Shown: positions 23,431 through 32,345 of the stretch, one piece after another
How positions within the stretch are numbered: position 1 is the first letter of the stretch
Layout: the number at the start of each line of letters is the position of its first letter
Source: Paenibacillus hunanensis
GTDB lineage: Bacteria; Bacillota; Bacilli; Paenibacillales; Paenibacillaceae
Direction: 5' to 3'
Assembly: GCF_014645615.1 (NCBI RefSeq)
Contig: NZ_BMMB01000007.1
Location: 124,001-188,000 of the forward strand
Length of the DNA: 64,000 nt
Made by a program: the position numbers and the translations under genes
The notes under the pieces: generated by a model
What the model was told of the DNA's origin: nothing
Seen by the model: the letters and a program-made list of their open reading frames with translations, nothing else
Database searches by the model: none

Positions 23431-24522
23431 ATGGATATGAAAGACCTGTGTGAAGCTGTACTGCGAGAGGATAAACAGCATATCCGTACCGTGCTGGCTA
23501 CTGTTGTTCACGTTGAAGGACATGCGTATCGCAAGGAAGGGGTCTCGATGCTTCTGACCGAGGACGGTCGCCATTATGGCACGATTAGCCCGGGCTGCCT
23601 GGAGGATGATCTGTGCGCCCGTGTGGAGCAGGCGTGGGATAGTGAACGAGTGTGTATCGTCGAATACGATATGCGTCCGAAGGATGATCTATCCTGGGGT
23701 GAAAATATAGGCTGCGGTGGTCTACTCCATATTTTGCTAGAACCGATTCGTGACGAGCTGCGTGGACTGCTGAACACGATGTACGAGCAACTACATGCGG
23801 GCGAAGTGGTGCGGTTAACCCGTCAATTTCGTCGTGCTGGTGAGCGTGTACACTATAGCTTAGTGACCGGATATCAGGCGACTACAGAGGTTACGCCACC
23901 TCATTCATCTACAGATCATACGCACAGTCTGGTGCTTGCTCATCATGAGGCTATGTCACTATCGGATGCTACTCATGCCTCCGAAGTGGAAGCTGAGTCC
24001 ATATTCATCCGTACGTATCGTCCCAAGCCACGTCTGATTCTGATCGGAGCAGGGGATGACGCACAGCTTGTTCATACGCTGGCGCGTGCCGCAGGCTTTG
24101 AGGTTGTGATCGGTGACTGGCGTACAGCGCTTTGTACACCTGAACGTTTTCCAGGGGCGCAGTGTGTAACTGGATTTCCGCAGGAGCTGTATGAGCAGAT
24201 TCGTCCGGGTCAAGGCGATTATGTACTGCTGATGAGTCATAATTTTCCGCGTGAACGTGAGTGGATAGAGCTGTTACAGGATTGTCCATATACGTATCTG
24301 GGGATTATGGGCTCGTCTCAACGAACACGAAGATTGTTAGATGGACTGCCAGAGTATCCGAATCTGCATTCACCTGTTGGCTTATCGATTGGTGCCGATG
24401 GGCCAGATGAAATTGCGATTAGCATCGCTGCTGAGCTGATCGCAGTAAAGCGAGGCAAATCGCAGCAGAATCGGGAGGTAACACGTCATGAGCATCGTCG
24501 CACTGGTACTTGCAGCAGGTAA
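23431..24522 (+). CDS. pucA: XdhC/CoxI-family molybdenum enzyme maturation factor
   Basis: 363 residues with the XdhC layout: an N-terminal CoxI domain (residues 5-120: VLATVVHVEGHAYRKEGVSM, SPGCLEDDL, GENIGCGG) and a C-terminal Rossmann domain (from about 195: LILIGAGDDA, GDWR, PVGLSIGADGPDEIAISIAAE). XdhC binds molybdenum cofactor, promotes its sulfuration and inserts it into xanthine dehydrogenase. A low-complexity His/Ser/Thr linker joins the domains. AAAGGAGA lies before ATG 23431. Its end overlaps the next gene by 35 bases. The B. subtilis counterpart is pucA. Confidence 0.92.
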   Translation: MDMKDLCEAVLREDKQHIRTVLATVVHVEGHAYRKEGVSMLLTEDGRHYGTISPGCLEDDLCARVEQAWDSERVCIVEYDMRPKDDLSWGENIGCGGLLHILLEPIRDELRGLLNTMYEQLHAGEVVRLTRQFRRAGERVHYSLVTGYQATTEVTPPHSSTDHTHSLVLAHHEAMSLSDATHASEVEAESIFIRTYRPKPRLILIGAGDDAQLVHTLARAAGFEVVIGDWRTALCTPERFPGAQCVTGFPQELYEQIRPGQGDYVLLMSHNFPREREWIELLQDCPYTYLGIMGSSQRTRRLLDGLPEYPNLHSPVGLSIGADGPDEIAISIAAELIAVKRGKSQQNREVTRHEHRRTGTCSR

Positions 24523-25210
24523 AAGCAGCCGCATGGGCAGGGATAAGCTGTCTATGCGGCTTTATGCTATAGATGGAGCAGGTGAGAATGAATCGAGCAC
24601 CGTTCTGCCTGTCGAGCATGGCTCCATGGTGCCTATCAATCATGAAGATGCCAAAAGCGAAACTGTGGGTGGAAGAGTTCTATCTGTACTTTTACAGGTT
24701 AGTGAGCTAGCTTCGATTGTGGTTGTGCATTCTCCTCACTCCTCACCAGCATGGCAGGCGCAATGTGAACAGCTAAGGCAGCTACACAGCGAACGAATGC
24801 AGCTAGTCGCGTGCGAGCAGTCGGAGCTTGGCATGTCCTATTCGATTCGAGAGGGTGTGCAGTATGTACGGGAGCATATCCCGTCTGCGCAAGCGATATT
24901 GATCGTGCTGGCAGATCAGCCCTTGCTGGAGCCGACACATATTCAGCAGTTAGTCGCACAATGGCAGGAGCAGCGAGAGCTTGATTATGTAGCAGCAACG
25001 GGAGCGAATGGAGCGGCGCCTCCTATATTATTTGCTGCATCGATGTGGGATGGGCTGGAGCAGCTTACGGGCGATCAGGGAGCGCGTCGTTTGCTGAAAG
25101 GGACAGACTGGTATGGAGCGCAGGTGCAACTGCCTGCATATTGCTTCTGGGATGCAGATACGCCGTCTGCTTTAGAACGCATTCGACAGCATCTAGCGGA
25201 AAATGATTGA
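24488..25210 (+). CDS. pucB: MobA-like molybdenum cofactor nucleotidyltransferase
   Basis: 240 residues of the NTP-transferase fold with the signature LVLAAGKSSRMGRDKL at the N-terminus, GMSYSIREGVQY near residue 115 and LVLADQPLL near 140. Such proteins (MocA, PucB) attach a nucleotide, often CMP, to molybdopterin for the xanthine dehydrogenase family. Residues 28-65 form a variable insert rich in Glu, Asn and Ser that is not usual in the family. GGGAGGT precedes the ATG inside the pucA gene, so the two are translationally coupled. Confidence 0.9.
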   Translation: MSIVALVLAAGKSSRMGRDKLSMRLYAIDGAGENESSTVLPVEHGSMVPINHEDAKSETVGGRVLSVLLQVSELASIVVVHSPHSSPAWQAQCEQLRQLHSERMQLVACEQSELGMSYSIREGVQYVREHIPSAQAILIVLADQPLLEPTHIQQLVAQWQEQRELDYVAATGANGAAPPILFAASMWDGLEQLTGDQGARRLLKGTDWYGAQVQLPAYCFWDADTPSALERIRQHLAEND

Positions 25211-25408
25211 GTGACTGGTGAAGGTAAAACACCGCATAGCAACGATGGGGTAAACAACGCTGTAGATATACTAGCTGCAAACAGAGTATAGATAGCTCAG
25301 TTGAAGTTATTGTTCTCATTTGGCTAATTATTTCAACTATAGATTTAAATGGCTTGTATATGTTCGATTAGGCTGTGTTGTGACATATCAGAGCAGAGTA
25401 TAAATGCG

Positions 25409-25443
25409 ACCAGGACAGAATATAGAGCTGTTCTGGTGTTTTT
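25409..25443 (+). terminator. Intrinsic terminator of pucAB
   Basis: ACCAGGACAG pairs with CTGTTCTGGT around a nine-base loop and is followed by GTTTTTA. Confidence 0.85.
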
Positions 25444-25956
25444 ATATGGTTGCGTATAGAACCTTTCTCTATGTTTTATATTGAAGCATGACGATTCAGT
25501 ATGAGAAAGACAGAACTATAGAAGGACAGGAGAAAAGCAACAGAAGAACAAAATAACAAAAGAATAAAAGAACAGCAAGCGAAAAGTAAGCACACAGTTA
25601 TTTCTAAAATATGAGTAATTCAAGTACATAGTACAAGCAGGTAGAAGAAGATAGCATAAGTAATAATCCCATCATAAACAATCTCATTTTCAAACAAATA
25701 ATAAGCTGATGAATCTGAATTTATGTTATATAATATTACATATAAATCGAAAGTGAATAAGATGAACATACCTAAAATTGATATTGAATCAATATTTTAA
25801 TGATATATATATTTAATTCTAATAAAATCATGCGTTAAACCAAAAATCCACCTCAATATTCACTTTTCCTACAAAATGAAGTTAATTTAATTGACGTGAA
25901 AAACAAACTTCTATACTATAGGTTCAATATTCATTTTTGAAACGGAGGGTGGCATC
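25444..25956. promoter_or_regulatory. AT-rich regulatory region of the xanthine dehydrogenase operon with a GlnR/TnrA box
   Basis: TGTTATATAATATTACA at 25725-25741 matches TGTNA-N7-TNACA exactly. A TAAAAT hexamer at 25774-25779 would place a start site near 25786, about 53 bases from the box centre, the spacing expected for TnrA activation. A second promoter-like pair, TTGACG 25891-25896 and TACTAT 25914-25919 with 17 bases between, lies closer to the gene. No open frame with a ribosome binding site was seen. Confidence 0.6.
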
Positions 25957-26979
25957 ATGAATACACACTGGAGCAAGGACGATATGCCGCCAATCTATAA
26001 GCCTGTAGTATGGGAGCCTGCGGATGCTGAAGAGGCAGTGGCTTTGAAAAGGGAGTATGGTGCGGACGCTGTTTGGGTAGCCGGCGGTACGCTGCTGCGC
26101 ACGCAATGGGAAGGCGGCGTCGCTCCTATGCCCGCCCATATGATTCGACTGGATACGATTGCTGGTATGCGTTCGATCATCGAGGAGACGGAATATGTCA
26201 CGGTAGGTGCATTAGCAACGTTGAAGCAATGTGGACAGCATGCCGCGCTACAGCAATATGCCAATGCCTTATACATGGCGTGTCGACATATCGCAGCGCC
26301 AGCTGTACGGAATCTGGCAACGCTTGGTGGGAATGTCGCTTCCGCCGTTGGAGATGCTTTACCTGCCTTGCTGGTGCATGATGCGAGCCTGCTGTGGGTG
26401 GACGGAGAAGTTGCGTCCTTACACCACGAGCAGGATGCAGTCGATTGGATGGAGCAGGTGCGTATGGGACGACGTAGTCTACAAGCGGTGCTGCTGGGGA
26501 TTCGTTTTCCAAAAGGACCTGTAGAAGCCGGTTCATTGCTCCGATCGTCAAGCGATATAGGGGAAGAAACGACGGTCGATTTGTCTGCCAATGCCGTTTC
26601 CTACTGGACGGATGAAAAGGGAGAGCGCTGGCGAGAGTTATGCTTTTTCCGCAAGCTCGGTCGGCGTGAGGCGTTTACTCCATCGCTGGTCACAGTTGCC
26701 TTGCGCTGCTGGATAAGTGAACGAGGGGAGTTAACGCGTGTACGCGTAGCTGCGGGTGGTGGCTCTGGACTGGCGATGCGATTATTACAATGTGAATCGA
26801 TGCTGGAAGGACGGAGCTATGATGCCAGCTGGTTGCCTGAACTGGCAAGCATGGCGGCACAGGAATTTGTCAGCTACAGTGATCCGTTCGCAGAAGCGCC
26901 GTACCGTCAGCAAAGCGCAGGTAATCTGCTGGCAGCAGGCGTATGGGAAAGTATTCGGGATATCGAGGAAGGGAGATGA
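25957..26979 (+). CDS. pucC: Xanthine dehydrogenase FAD-binding subunit
   Basis: 340 residues of the CoxM/XdhB family that carries FAD between the iron-sulfur and molybdenum subunits. The FAD-binding loops are VWVAGGTLLRTQWEGG (about residue 40) and RNLATLGGNVASA with DALPALL just after it (about 120-145). The C-terminal CO dehydrogenase flavoprotein domain begins near residue 205 (ELCFFRKLGRREAF) and ends at about 320. CGGAGGG precedes the ATG. It is first in a three-gene unit in the order FAD, molybdenum, iron-sulfur, as in B. subtilis pucCDE. Confidence 0.93.
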   Translation: MNTHWSKDDMPPIYKPVVWEPADAEEAVALKREYGADAVWVAGGTLLRTQWEGGVAPMPAHMIRLDTIAGMRSIIEETEYVTVGALATLKQCGQHAALQQYANALYMACRHIAAPAVRNLATLGGNVASAVGDALPALLVHDASLLWVDGEVASLHHEQDAVDWMEQVRMGRRSLQAVLLGIRFPKGPVEAGSLLRSSSDIGEETTVDLSANAVSYWTDEKGERWRELCFFRKLGRREAFTPSLVTVALRCWISERGELTRVRVAAGGGSGLAMRLLQCESMLEGRSYDASWLPELASMAAQEFVSYSDPFAEAPYRQQSAGNLLAAGVWESIRDIEEGR

Positions 26980-26985
26980 TCGTCG

Positions 26986-29532
26986 ATGCTACTTAATCGT
27001 GAAAATAGTGGAGAACGCTGGCGTAAGCGCCGAGATGGCAAGGAAAAGGTAACCGGTGAGCTGCGTTACCTGACTGATATGACCGCAGAAGGAATGCTGT
27101 ACGGACGCGTACTCCGTAGCATTCATCCGCATGCGCGTATCGTATCGCTGGATGTGTCAGCCGCTGAAGCTTATCCGGGTGTAGTCGCGGTCATTACACA
27201 TCTGGATGTACCTGGACTCAATCGATTTGGTATTGCTACACCGGATCAGCCTGCATTGTGCGAAGACCGAGTTCGCTATATCGGTGATGCCATTGCTGCG
27301 GTAGCTGCCCATACGCCAGAGCTGGCAGAATATGCACTATCGCTGATTCATGTGGAATACGAGGTACTCGAGACGATCACCGATCCGCTACGAGCCCTGG
27401 AAGAGGACGCACCACAGCTGCATCCCGAGGGCAACGTGCTGCATCGTACGTCGGTGAAGCAGGGAGATGCCAACGAGGCTTTTGCTGGATGTGCTCATAT
27501 TGTACGCGAGACGTATCGCACGCCTCGTCAAATGCATGCGTATATGGAAACAGAAGGCGGTTTATTTGTGCCAGAGTCCGATGGTCGTCTGACCGTCTAT
27601 GCGCCTACACAGCATGGCTATAAGGATCGGATGCAGATTGCTCGTATTCTGGGCTGGGAGGAAGAGCGGATTCGGGTCGTTTCCAGTCCGATCGGTGGTT
27701 CATTTGGCGGCAAGGATGAGCTGAATGTACAGCCCTATGGCTCGTTATTAGCATTGAAAACTGGTCTTCCGGTCAAGCTTCATAATTCGCGTAAAGAATC
27801 GGTACGCGCTGGATTGAAGCGGCATCCGATGCGAATTGAGATGGAAACGGGCATCGATCTGCATGGTCGTCTGCTCGCTCATCGTGTGCGCATTGTTGCG
27901 GATACTGGGGCGTATGCGACGCTGGGTGCGCCCGTGCTTAATTTTGCAACAGAGCATGCGATGGGGCCTTATCGTATTCCACATGTGGATGTGGAGGGTA
28001 TATCGGTATTTACAAACAATGGCGTATCCGGCGAATTCCGCGGCTTTGGCGGTAATCAGGCAATTTTTGCAATGGAAGGTCAAATGGATCGCCTGGCAGA
28101 GAAGCTGGGGATGGACCCGTGGGAATTCCGTATGCTCAATCGTCGTCAGCCCCATGATCCGGGGCCGCTACAGCAGGAAATCTGGCGTACGAATGGATTG
28201 TATCAGGTGATGGAGGCGTTAGAGCATTCTACCATCTGGCAGCGCAGACAGGCACGACTTGATGCGGGCATAGAGCCTGGATCATTCGTGGCAGAGATGA
28301 GTAGCGACAAAGATCGTTCAATAAAGTCACAGCCGCCGTGGATCAAGCGTGGGATTGGTGCAGCGCTAGCCATGCACGGTGCGGGTCTGGGCTACGGAAT
28401 TGAAGATCCAGCAGGTGGGCGATTATCGCTTAATGCAGCTGGACAGATCGAGGTTGCTTTTAGTTATGAAGAGTTCGGTCAGGGCTTGATCGCTACGATG
28501 GAGATTATGCTAATCGATCTGTTCCACTGCGATCCGAGCGATATTAGCATCATTATTGGAGATACGGATCGTGTGCCGCATAGTGGCTCTAGCACCGCCT
28601 CACGTTCAACGACGATGGCGTGGATGGCACTGCAACGGCTGAAGGTGCCCTTTTTGGAGGCGATTTTGCAGCAAGCGGAGCGATTAAGTGGTATTCCAGC
28701 TCAGGAGCTGACCACAGGGATCGGTGGTATTCGGCGTAAGCCTGGGATGAAGGACATCATGCAGCCAGAATCCGCTTCGAATCTGCAACAGCAGGGACAA
28801 GTTGCTGAATCATCATCTAACCCTTCTCATGTACCTGATCATCAGATTCGAGTGTACCACGAATCGCTGTCTATTCATGGACATCAAGCGTCCGCTTCTA
28901 ATGCCGGACAGGGCTCGGAACAGATAACAAGCAGCAGCGATGCTACAGGTGAGCTGGTTATCTCCTATCAGCAGCTAGTAGCACAATCCGCGCTGGACGA
29001 GCTTATATTCGATACGCATTTTCAATATCCGACCACACCGGATGAAGTGATGGGCGGTCATTTTCTATACACGTATGCGGCGGTAGCCGCAGAGGTGGAA
29101 GTGAACACACTGACTGGTAATGTGCGCTTGCTGGATACGTATCATACAGTCGCCGCAGGGCCGGTTATTAACCCGATGGGCTTTATCGGTCAGATTGAAG
29201 GCGGCAGTGTGATGGCGCTCGGCTTTACGTTAACAGAGGATTCGGTTATGGATGATGGTCACTATATGACGAAAAATATGGATACGTATATCATCCCAAC
29301 GATTCAGGATATGCACAGCTCGCTGGAGGTTGAAGCGATTGAGGACTTACCGGAGAACGATCCCTTTGGGCCGCGTGGTATTGGAGAGATCGGTTCGGTC
29401 GCACTCGCGCCTGCAATTACAGCAGCGATTCGTCAAGCAGCTGGCGTATGGGTGACTCATTTACCCGTTCCGCGTGAGCGACTGATTCAGCCACTGGGTG
29501 TAGGGCAGCAGGAAGGAGTGAGTCCGCGATGA
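26986..29532 (+). CDS. pucD: Xanthine dehydrogenase molybdopterin-binding subunit
   Basis: 848 residues of the xanthine oxidase large-subunit family; oxidises xanthine (and hypoxanthine) to urate. It starts with the a/b hammerhead domain (KEKVTGELRYLTDM, AVITHLDVPG) and continues with GGSFGGKDE and GEFRGFGGNQ, which bind the molybdenum cofactor. The catalytic Glu is in the C-terminal PRGIGEIGSVALAPA. About 70 residues encoded at 28741-28950 form a Ser/Gln/His-rich insert that relatives usually lack. AGGAAGGGAGATG precedes ATG 26986, six bases after pucC. It overlaps pucE by four bases. Confidence 0.94.
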   Translation: MLLNRENSGERWRKRRDGKEKVTGELRYLTDMTAEGMLYGRVLRSIHPHARIVSLDVSAAEAYPGVVAVITHLDVPGLNRFGIATPDQPALCEDRVRYIGDAIAAVAAHTPELAEYALSLIHVEYEVLETITDPLRALEEDAPQLHPEGNVLHRTSVKQGDANEAFAGCAHIVRETYRTPRQMHAYMETEGGLFVPESDGRLTVYAPTQHGYKDRMQIARILGWEEERIRVVSSPIGGSFGGKDELNVQPYGSLLALKTGLPVKLHNSRKESVRAGLKRHPMRIEMETGIDLHGRLLAHRVRIVADTGAYATLGAPVLNFATEHAMGPYRIPHVDVEGISVFTNNGVSGEFRGFGGNQAIFAMEGQMDRLAEKLGMDPWEFRMLNRRQPHDPGPLQQEIWRTNGLYQVMEALEHSTIWQRRQARLDAGIEPGSFVAEMSSDKDRSIKSQPPWIKRGIGAALAMHGAGLGYGIEDPAGGRLSLNAAGQIEVAFSYEEFGQGLIATMEIMLIDLFHCDPSDISIIIGDTDRVPHSGSSTASRSTTMAWMALQRLKVPFLEAILQQAERLSGIPAQELTTGIGGIRRKPGMKDIMQPESASNLQQQGQVAESSSNPSHVPDHQIRVYHESLSIHGHQASASNAGQGSEQITSSSDATGELVISYQQLVAQSALDELIFDTHFQYPTTPDEVMGGHFLYTYAAVAAEVEVNTLTGNVRLLDTYHTVAAGPVINPMGFIGQIEGGSVMALGFTLTEDSVMDDGHYMTKNMDTYIIPTIQDMHSSLEVEAIEDLPENDPFGPRGIGEIGSVALAPAITAAIRQAAGVWVTHLPVPRERLIQPLGVGQQEGVSPR

Positions 29533-30041
29533 ATAGAGCAAGCATGAACTGGAACGCGACGATTAATGGAAAAGAACGCGAGCTGGAGGTTGAGCCCTCC
29601 CGTCGTTTGCTGGATGTACTTCGTACCGATCTGGAGCTAACCGGTACGAAGGTATCCTGTGAGATTGGACGCTGTGGCGCCTGTATGGTGCTGATCGATG
29701 GCGAGCCCGTCAACTCCTGTCTGACGATGGCGTATCAGTGTCAGGGCAAGGACATTACGACGATTGAAGGCTTACATGGCGATAAGCCAGCAGAGCTGCA
29801 TCCGATTCAAGAGGCATTTCTAGAGGAAGGCGGCTTCCAATGCGGCTACTGTACGCCGGGCATGATCATATCGACCAAGGCATTGCTGGATCGCAACGAA
29901 CAGCCAGATGAGCATACGATCAAAGAAGCGCTATGCGGCAATTTGTGTCGCTGCACCGGCTATGGCGGTATTATGCGTGCGGTAGAAAGTGCAGCGGTAA
30001 AATGTAAAACACGAACAGAAGAGCCATCTGTAGCGGAATAA
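29529..30041 (+). CDS. pucE: Xanthine dehydrogenase iron-sulfur subunit
   Basis: 170 residues with two [2Fe-2S] clusters. The plant-ferredoxin-type cluster uses C44, C49, C52 and C64 (CEIGRCGAC). The helical second cluster uses C105, C108, C140 and C142 (CGYCTPG and LCRCTGYGG). It passes electrons from the molybdenum site to FAD. The ATG overlaps the pucD stop in an ATGA, so translation is coupled and stoichiometry kept. The C-terminal 15 residues are charged and probably disordered. Confidence 0.95.
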   Translation: MNRASMNWNATINGKERELEVEPSRRLLDVLRTDLELTGTKVSCEIGRCGACMVLIDGEPVNSCLTMAYQCQGKDITTIEGLHGDKPAELHPIQEAFLEEGGFQCGYCTPGMIISTKALLDRNEQPDEHTIKEALCGNLCRCTGYGGIMRAVESAAVKCKTRTEEPSVAE

Positions 30042-30078
30042 ATGATATGAACAAAAGACCATATAGAGCATCATGCGT

Positions 30079-30145
30079 AACAGCAGCAGGTTCTTTGCCA
30101 CGGGTGGCAGGAATGCTGCTGTTGCTGTTTTTGCAGCGTTTTTGG
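30079..30145 (+). terminator. Terminator of the xanthine dehydrogenase operon
   Basis: AACAGCAGCA pairs with TGCTGCTGTT, with an inner TGCCA/TGGCA, followed by GCTGTTTTTG and later a second T-run. Confidence 0.8.
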
Positions 30146-30169
30146 ATAAAATCAGAAAAAAATAAGGTA

Positions 30170-30553
30170 TAGCTTAGCTACTTCGCGACGAAAAAGTTTT
30201 CACAGACGGCTGTTCGTGTTATCATATAGCTTTGGTGCCGGATTTTACGTCCAAGGCAGGAGGCAATCCTGCTGGCGGCGAATATATAAATATATGGATT
30301 AACGAAGGGCCGTAGGGCTTGATCATGGTAAGGGAACACCCGGAATCGGAAGGATTCACGACTTTGTACCGGAATGCATAAAAGGTATGGAGCAGGCAAC
30401 AGCGTATGCCTGCATTATGGAACGACTGCCGACATCATCGGCTGAGAATTCATCTGCCCTGTAACACGTACGGCTGGCACGGGCAGCAAGCGCCTGCCAT
30501 GCCGGTATTCTCCCTTATCTGCAAAGGACTAATGGCAACAAGGAGGGGAATTT
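30170..30553 (+). other. Hairpin-rich leader before the phosphotransferase gene
   Basis: About 380 bases with no supported gene but many small hairpins, such as GCAGGA/TCCTGC, GAATC/GATTC, GCAGGC/GCCTGC and, 47 bases before the start codon, CGGCTGGCACGGGCAG against CTGCCATGCCGG. Open frames on the minus strand here lack ribosome binding sites. I recognise no riboswitch or T-box core; the tightest stem could modulate translation. Confidence 0.4.
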
Positions 30554-31612
30554 TTGGAACGCGAAGCAATTGATTCAATGGAACAACTGGCAGATCACTT
30601 TTTCCCGTCCGGGAATTGGCATATGGTAGAAGGAAAGGGAGGCATGAACAACACAACAATGTTCATTGATCATGCCTCTGAACGATATGTACTACGTCGC
30701 TACGAGACGCATCGCGAGCCGGAAAAGGTACGCTATGAGCATGAGGTGCTCGCTGCTCTACCGGAGGTGCTGGATGGATTATCGATCCCGAAGCCTGTTC
30801 GCGATCGTCACGGTGATACGATCTATGTCACTGCCGCTGGCTCGGCTGAGGCGAGCAATGGACGATTAGCTGCGCTCTTTCATTATATGGATGGCAGCAA
30901 TCCAGAGCTGGTCACAGACGAGCAGCTTATTCATTTTGGGCAAACGGTAGGGCGTCTATCCGAGGCGCTGGCACAGATCGATATCGATCTGCATCCGGTC
31001 TACCCACCGTATTACCGATTGGGACAGTCGTATCCGCTGTGCAGTCCAGGCAGATTAGAAGCCTTCTGCGCCAATCCGCCAGAGGATTTTGCCGAGATTC
31101 GTGAGACGCTGAACCGGATCGGTGAACGTCTGGGCGAGCAGCTTGTGCGTATTGCACGACTGGCATCGCTACCGCATCAGCTCATTCATGGTGATTTGAA
31201 CGCATCGAATATGCTGCAATCGCAGGATGGTGAGATTACGGCTATTCTTGATTTTGAATTTGTCACACGTGATTTGCGCGCGATGGAGCCTGCGGTCTGT
31301 CTGTCTGATATGCTGGGCAGCATGGAATGGAGTGCGGAGGAGGAGCGTCGCTGCACGGCATTTTTAAAAGGCTATGCTTCGATCGTGACGTTAACCGAAG
31401 CGGAAGCCGTGCGTTTACCGCTGCTCATTCTACTGCGCCGTATGGATGTGTTTATGCATTTCCTGAGTCGTTATTTTGAAGGCATCGATCAGGCGGATGT
31501 GGTTATTGCACAGGCAAAGCGTCTGGACGAGGGACTGAACTGGTACAAACAAAGCGGCCCCCTGCTCAAAGCAGTTAGCCGCCGTGTATTTGGATATGAT
31601 ACGAATTCATGA
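30554..31612 (+). CDS. Aminoglycoside phosphotransferase-fold kinase
   Basis: 352 residues of the APH/choline kinase family. The N-lobe has a Gly-rich GKGGMNNTTMF and VLRRYE with the likely ATP-contact Lys replaced by Arg, as in several of these families. The catalytic loop is HGDLNASNML (H212 to L221) and the metal-binding Asp is in ILDFEF (about 231). The substrate is likely a small metabolite such as an amino sugar, homoserine or aminoglycoside; it cannot be named. The start is TTG 30554, seven bases after AAGGAGGGG; the first ATG is eight codons later without a site. It is convergent with a TPR gene. Confidence 0.85.
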   Translation: MEREAIDSMEQLADHFFPSGNWHMVEGKGGMNNTTMFIDHASERYVLRRYETHREPEKVRYEHEVLAALPEVLDGLSIPKPVRDRHGDTIYVTAAGSAEASNGRLAALFHYMDGSNPELVTDEQLIHFGQTVGRLSEALAQIDIDLHPVYPPYYRLGQSYPLCSPGRLEAFCANPPEDFAEIRETLNRIGERLGEQLVRIARLASLPHQLIHGDLNASNMLQSQDGEITAILDFEFVTRDLRAMEPAVCLSDMLGSMEWSAEEERRCTAFLKGYASIVTLTEAEAVRLPLLILLRRMDVFMHFLSRYFEGIDQADVVIAQAKRLDEGLNWYKQSGPLLKAVSRRVFGYDTNS

Positions 31613-31630
31613 TACTGAAGGATACTCAAG

Positions 31631-32302
31631 TTAGAACAGACTACGCAGCCAGCTACGGATTGCCCATCCGCGCTCGCTGCGTTTTTTGTATTTGGGGAGC
31701 GAGCGATAGATTGTAACAGCTTCTTGAAAAGAAGCCTTTGCCTCCTGTTCACGCCCGAGCGAGCGATCCAGCTGACCGAGCATATAGTAGGCGCGGCAGG
31801 AGGAAGACTGAATATCGCGAAAGCGCTCCAGAACGTCGATCGCCTTTTGCCCATCCTGGCGGGCGTAATAACTGGCTAATCGCAGATAAGGCTCACCATA
31901 CTTGACACGAGGATTCAGCTCCAACGCTTTGAGCATGTATGGCTCGCCAGTCGCAGCATCTCCCGTATGCAGTAGTGCAGTTCCGAGATCGTCCCAGTAT
32001 TCAGCCGATTCTTCGTAGGCATGACCGATCTGCTCCAGCCAGCGTCTAGCTTCGCTATAATGACGACGCTCCAGTAGCAGGCGTGCCAGCTCATAGCGTG
32101 AGGACATATCGCTCGGACTGTTCGCTACCTGTCGCCGCAGCGCACGTATCCGACTCATGCGCCGAAGTGGCTTGACGACGCTTGGGAACATACCGACAAA
32201 ACGGCGATCCAGCACATAAATGATAACAAGCAGCACGATCAGTGCCAGAAATGGATTGCCAAGCAACCACCATAGAATTGAAAAAATAAAAATTTTACTC
32301 AT
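31631..32302 (-). CDS. Membrane-anchored tetratricopeptide repeat protein
   Basis: 223 residues. An N-terminal hydrophobic stretch (residues 5-32) is followed by Arg/Lys-rich sequence, so the protein is membrane-anchored with a cytosolic body. From about 60 on there are four to five TPR-like helical pairs, for example SRYELARLLLERRHYSEARRWL and AEYWDDLGTALLHTGD. The C-terminus is basic (KYKKRSERGWAIRSW). GGAGG precedes the ATG. TPR domains bind proteins; no partner is evident. It is convergent with the kinase gene and followed upstream by an SMI1-type gene on the same strand. Confidence 0.82.
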   Translation of the reverse strand: MSKIFIFSILWWLLGNPFLALIVLLVIIYVLDRRFVGMFPSVVKPLRRMSRIRALRRQVANSPSDMSSRYELARLLLERRHYSEARRWLEQIGHAYEESAEYWDDLGTALLHTGDAATGEPYMLKALELNPRVKYGEPYLRLASYYARQDGQKAIDVLERFRDIQSSSCRAYYMLGQLDRSLGREQEAKASFQEAVTIYRSLPKYKKRSERGWAIRSWLRSLF

Positions 32303-32345
32303 AGGAAAAGCCTCCGTCTATTAGGGGTGATATCCGATCTCTACA

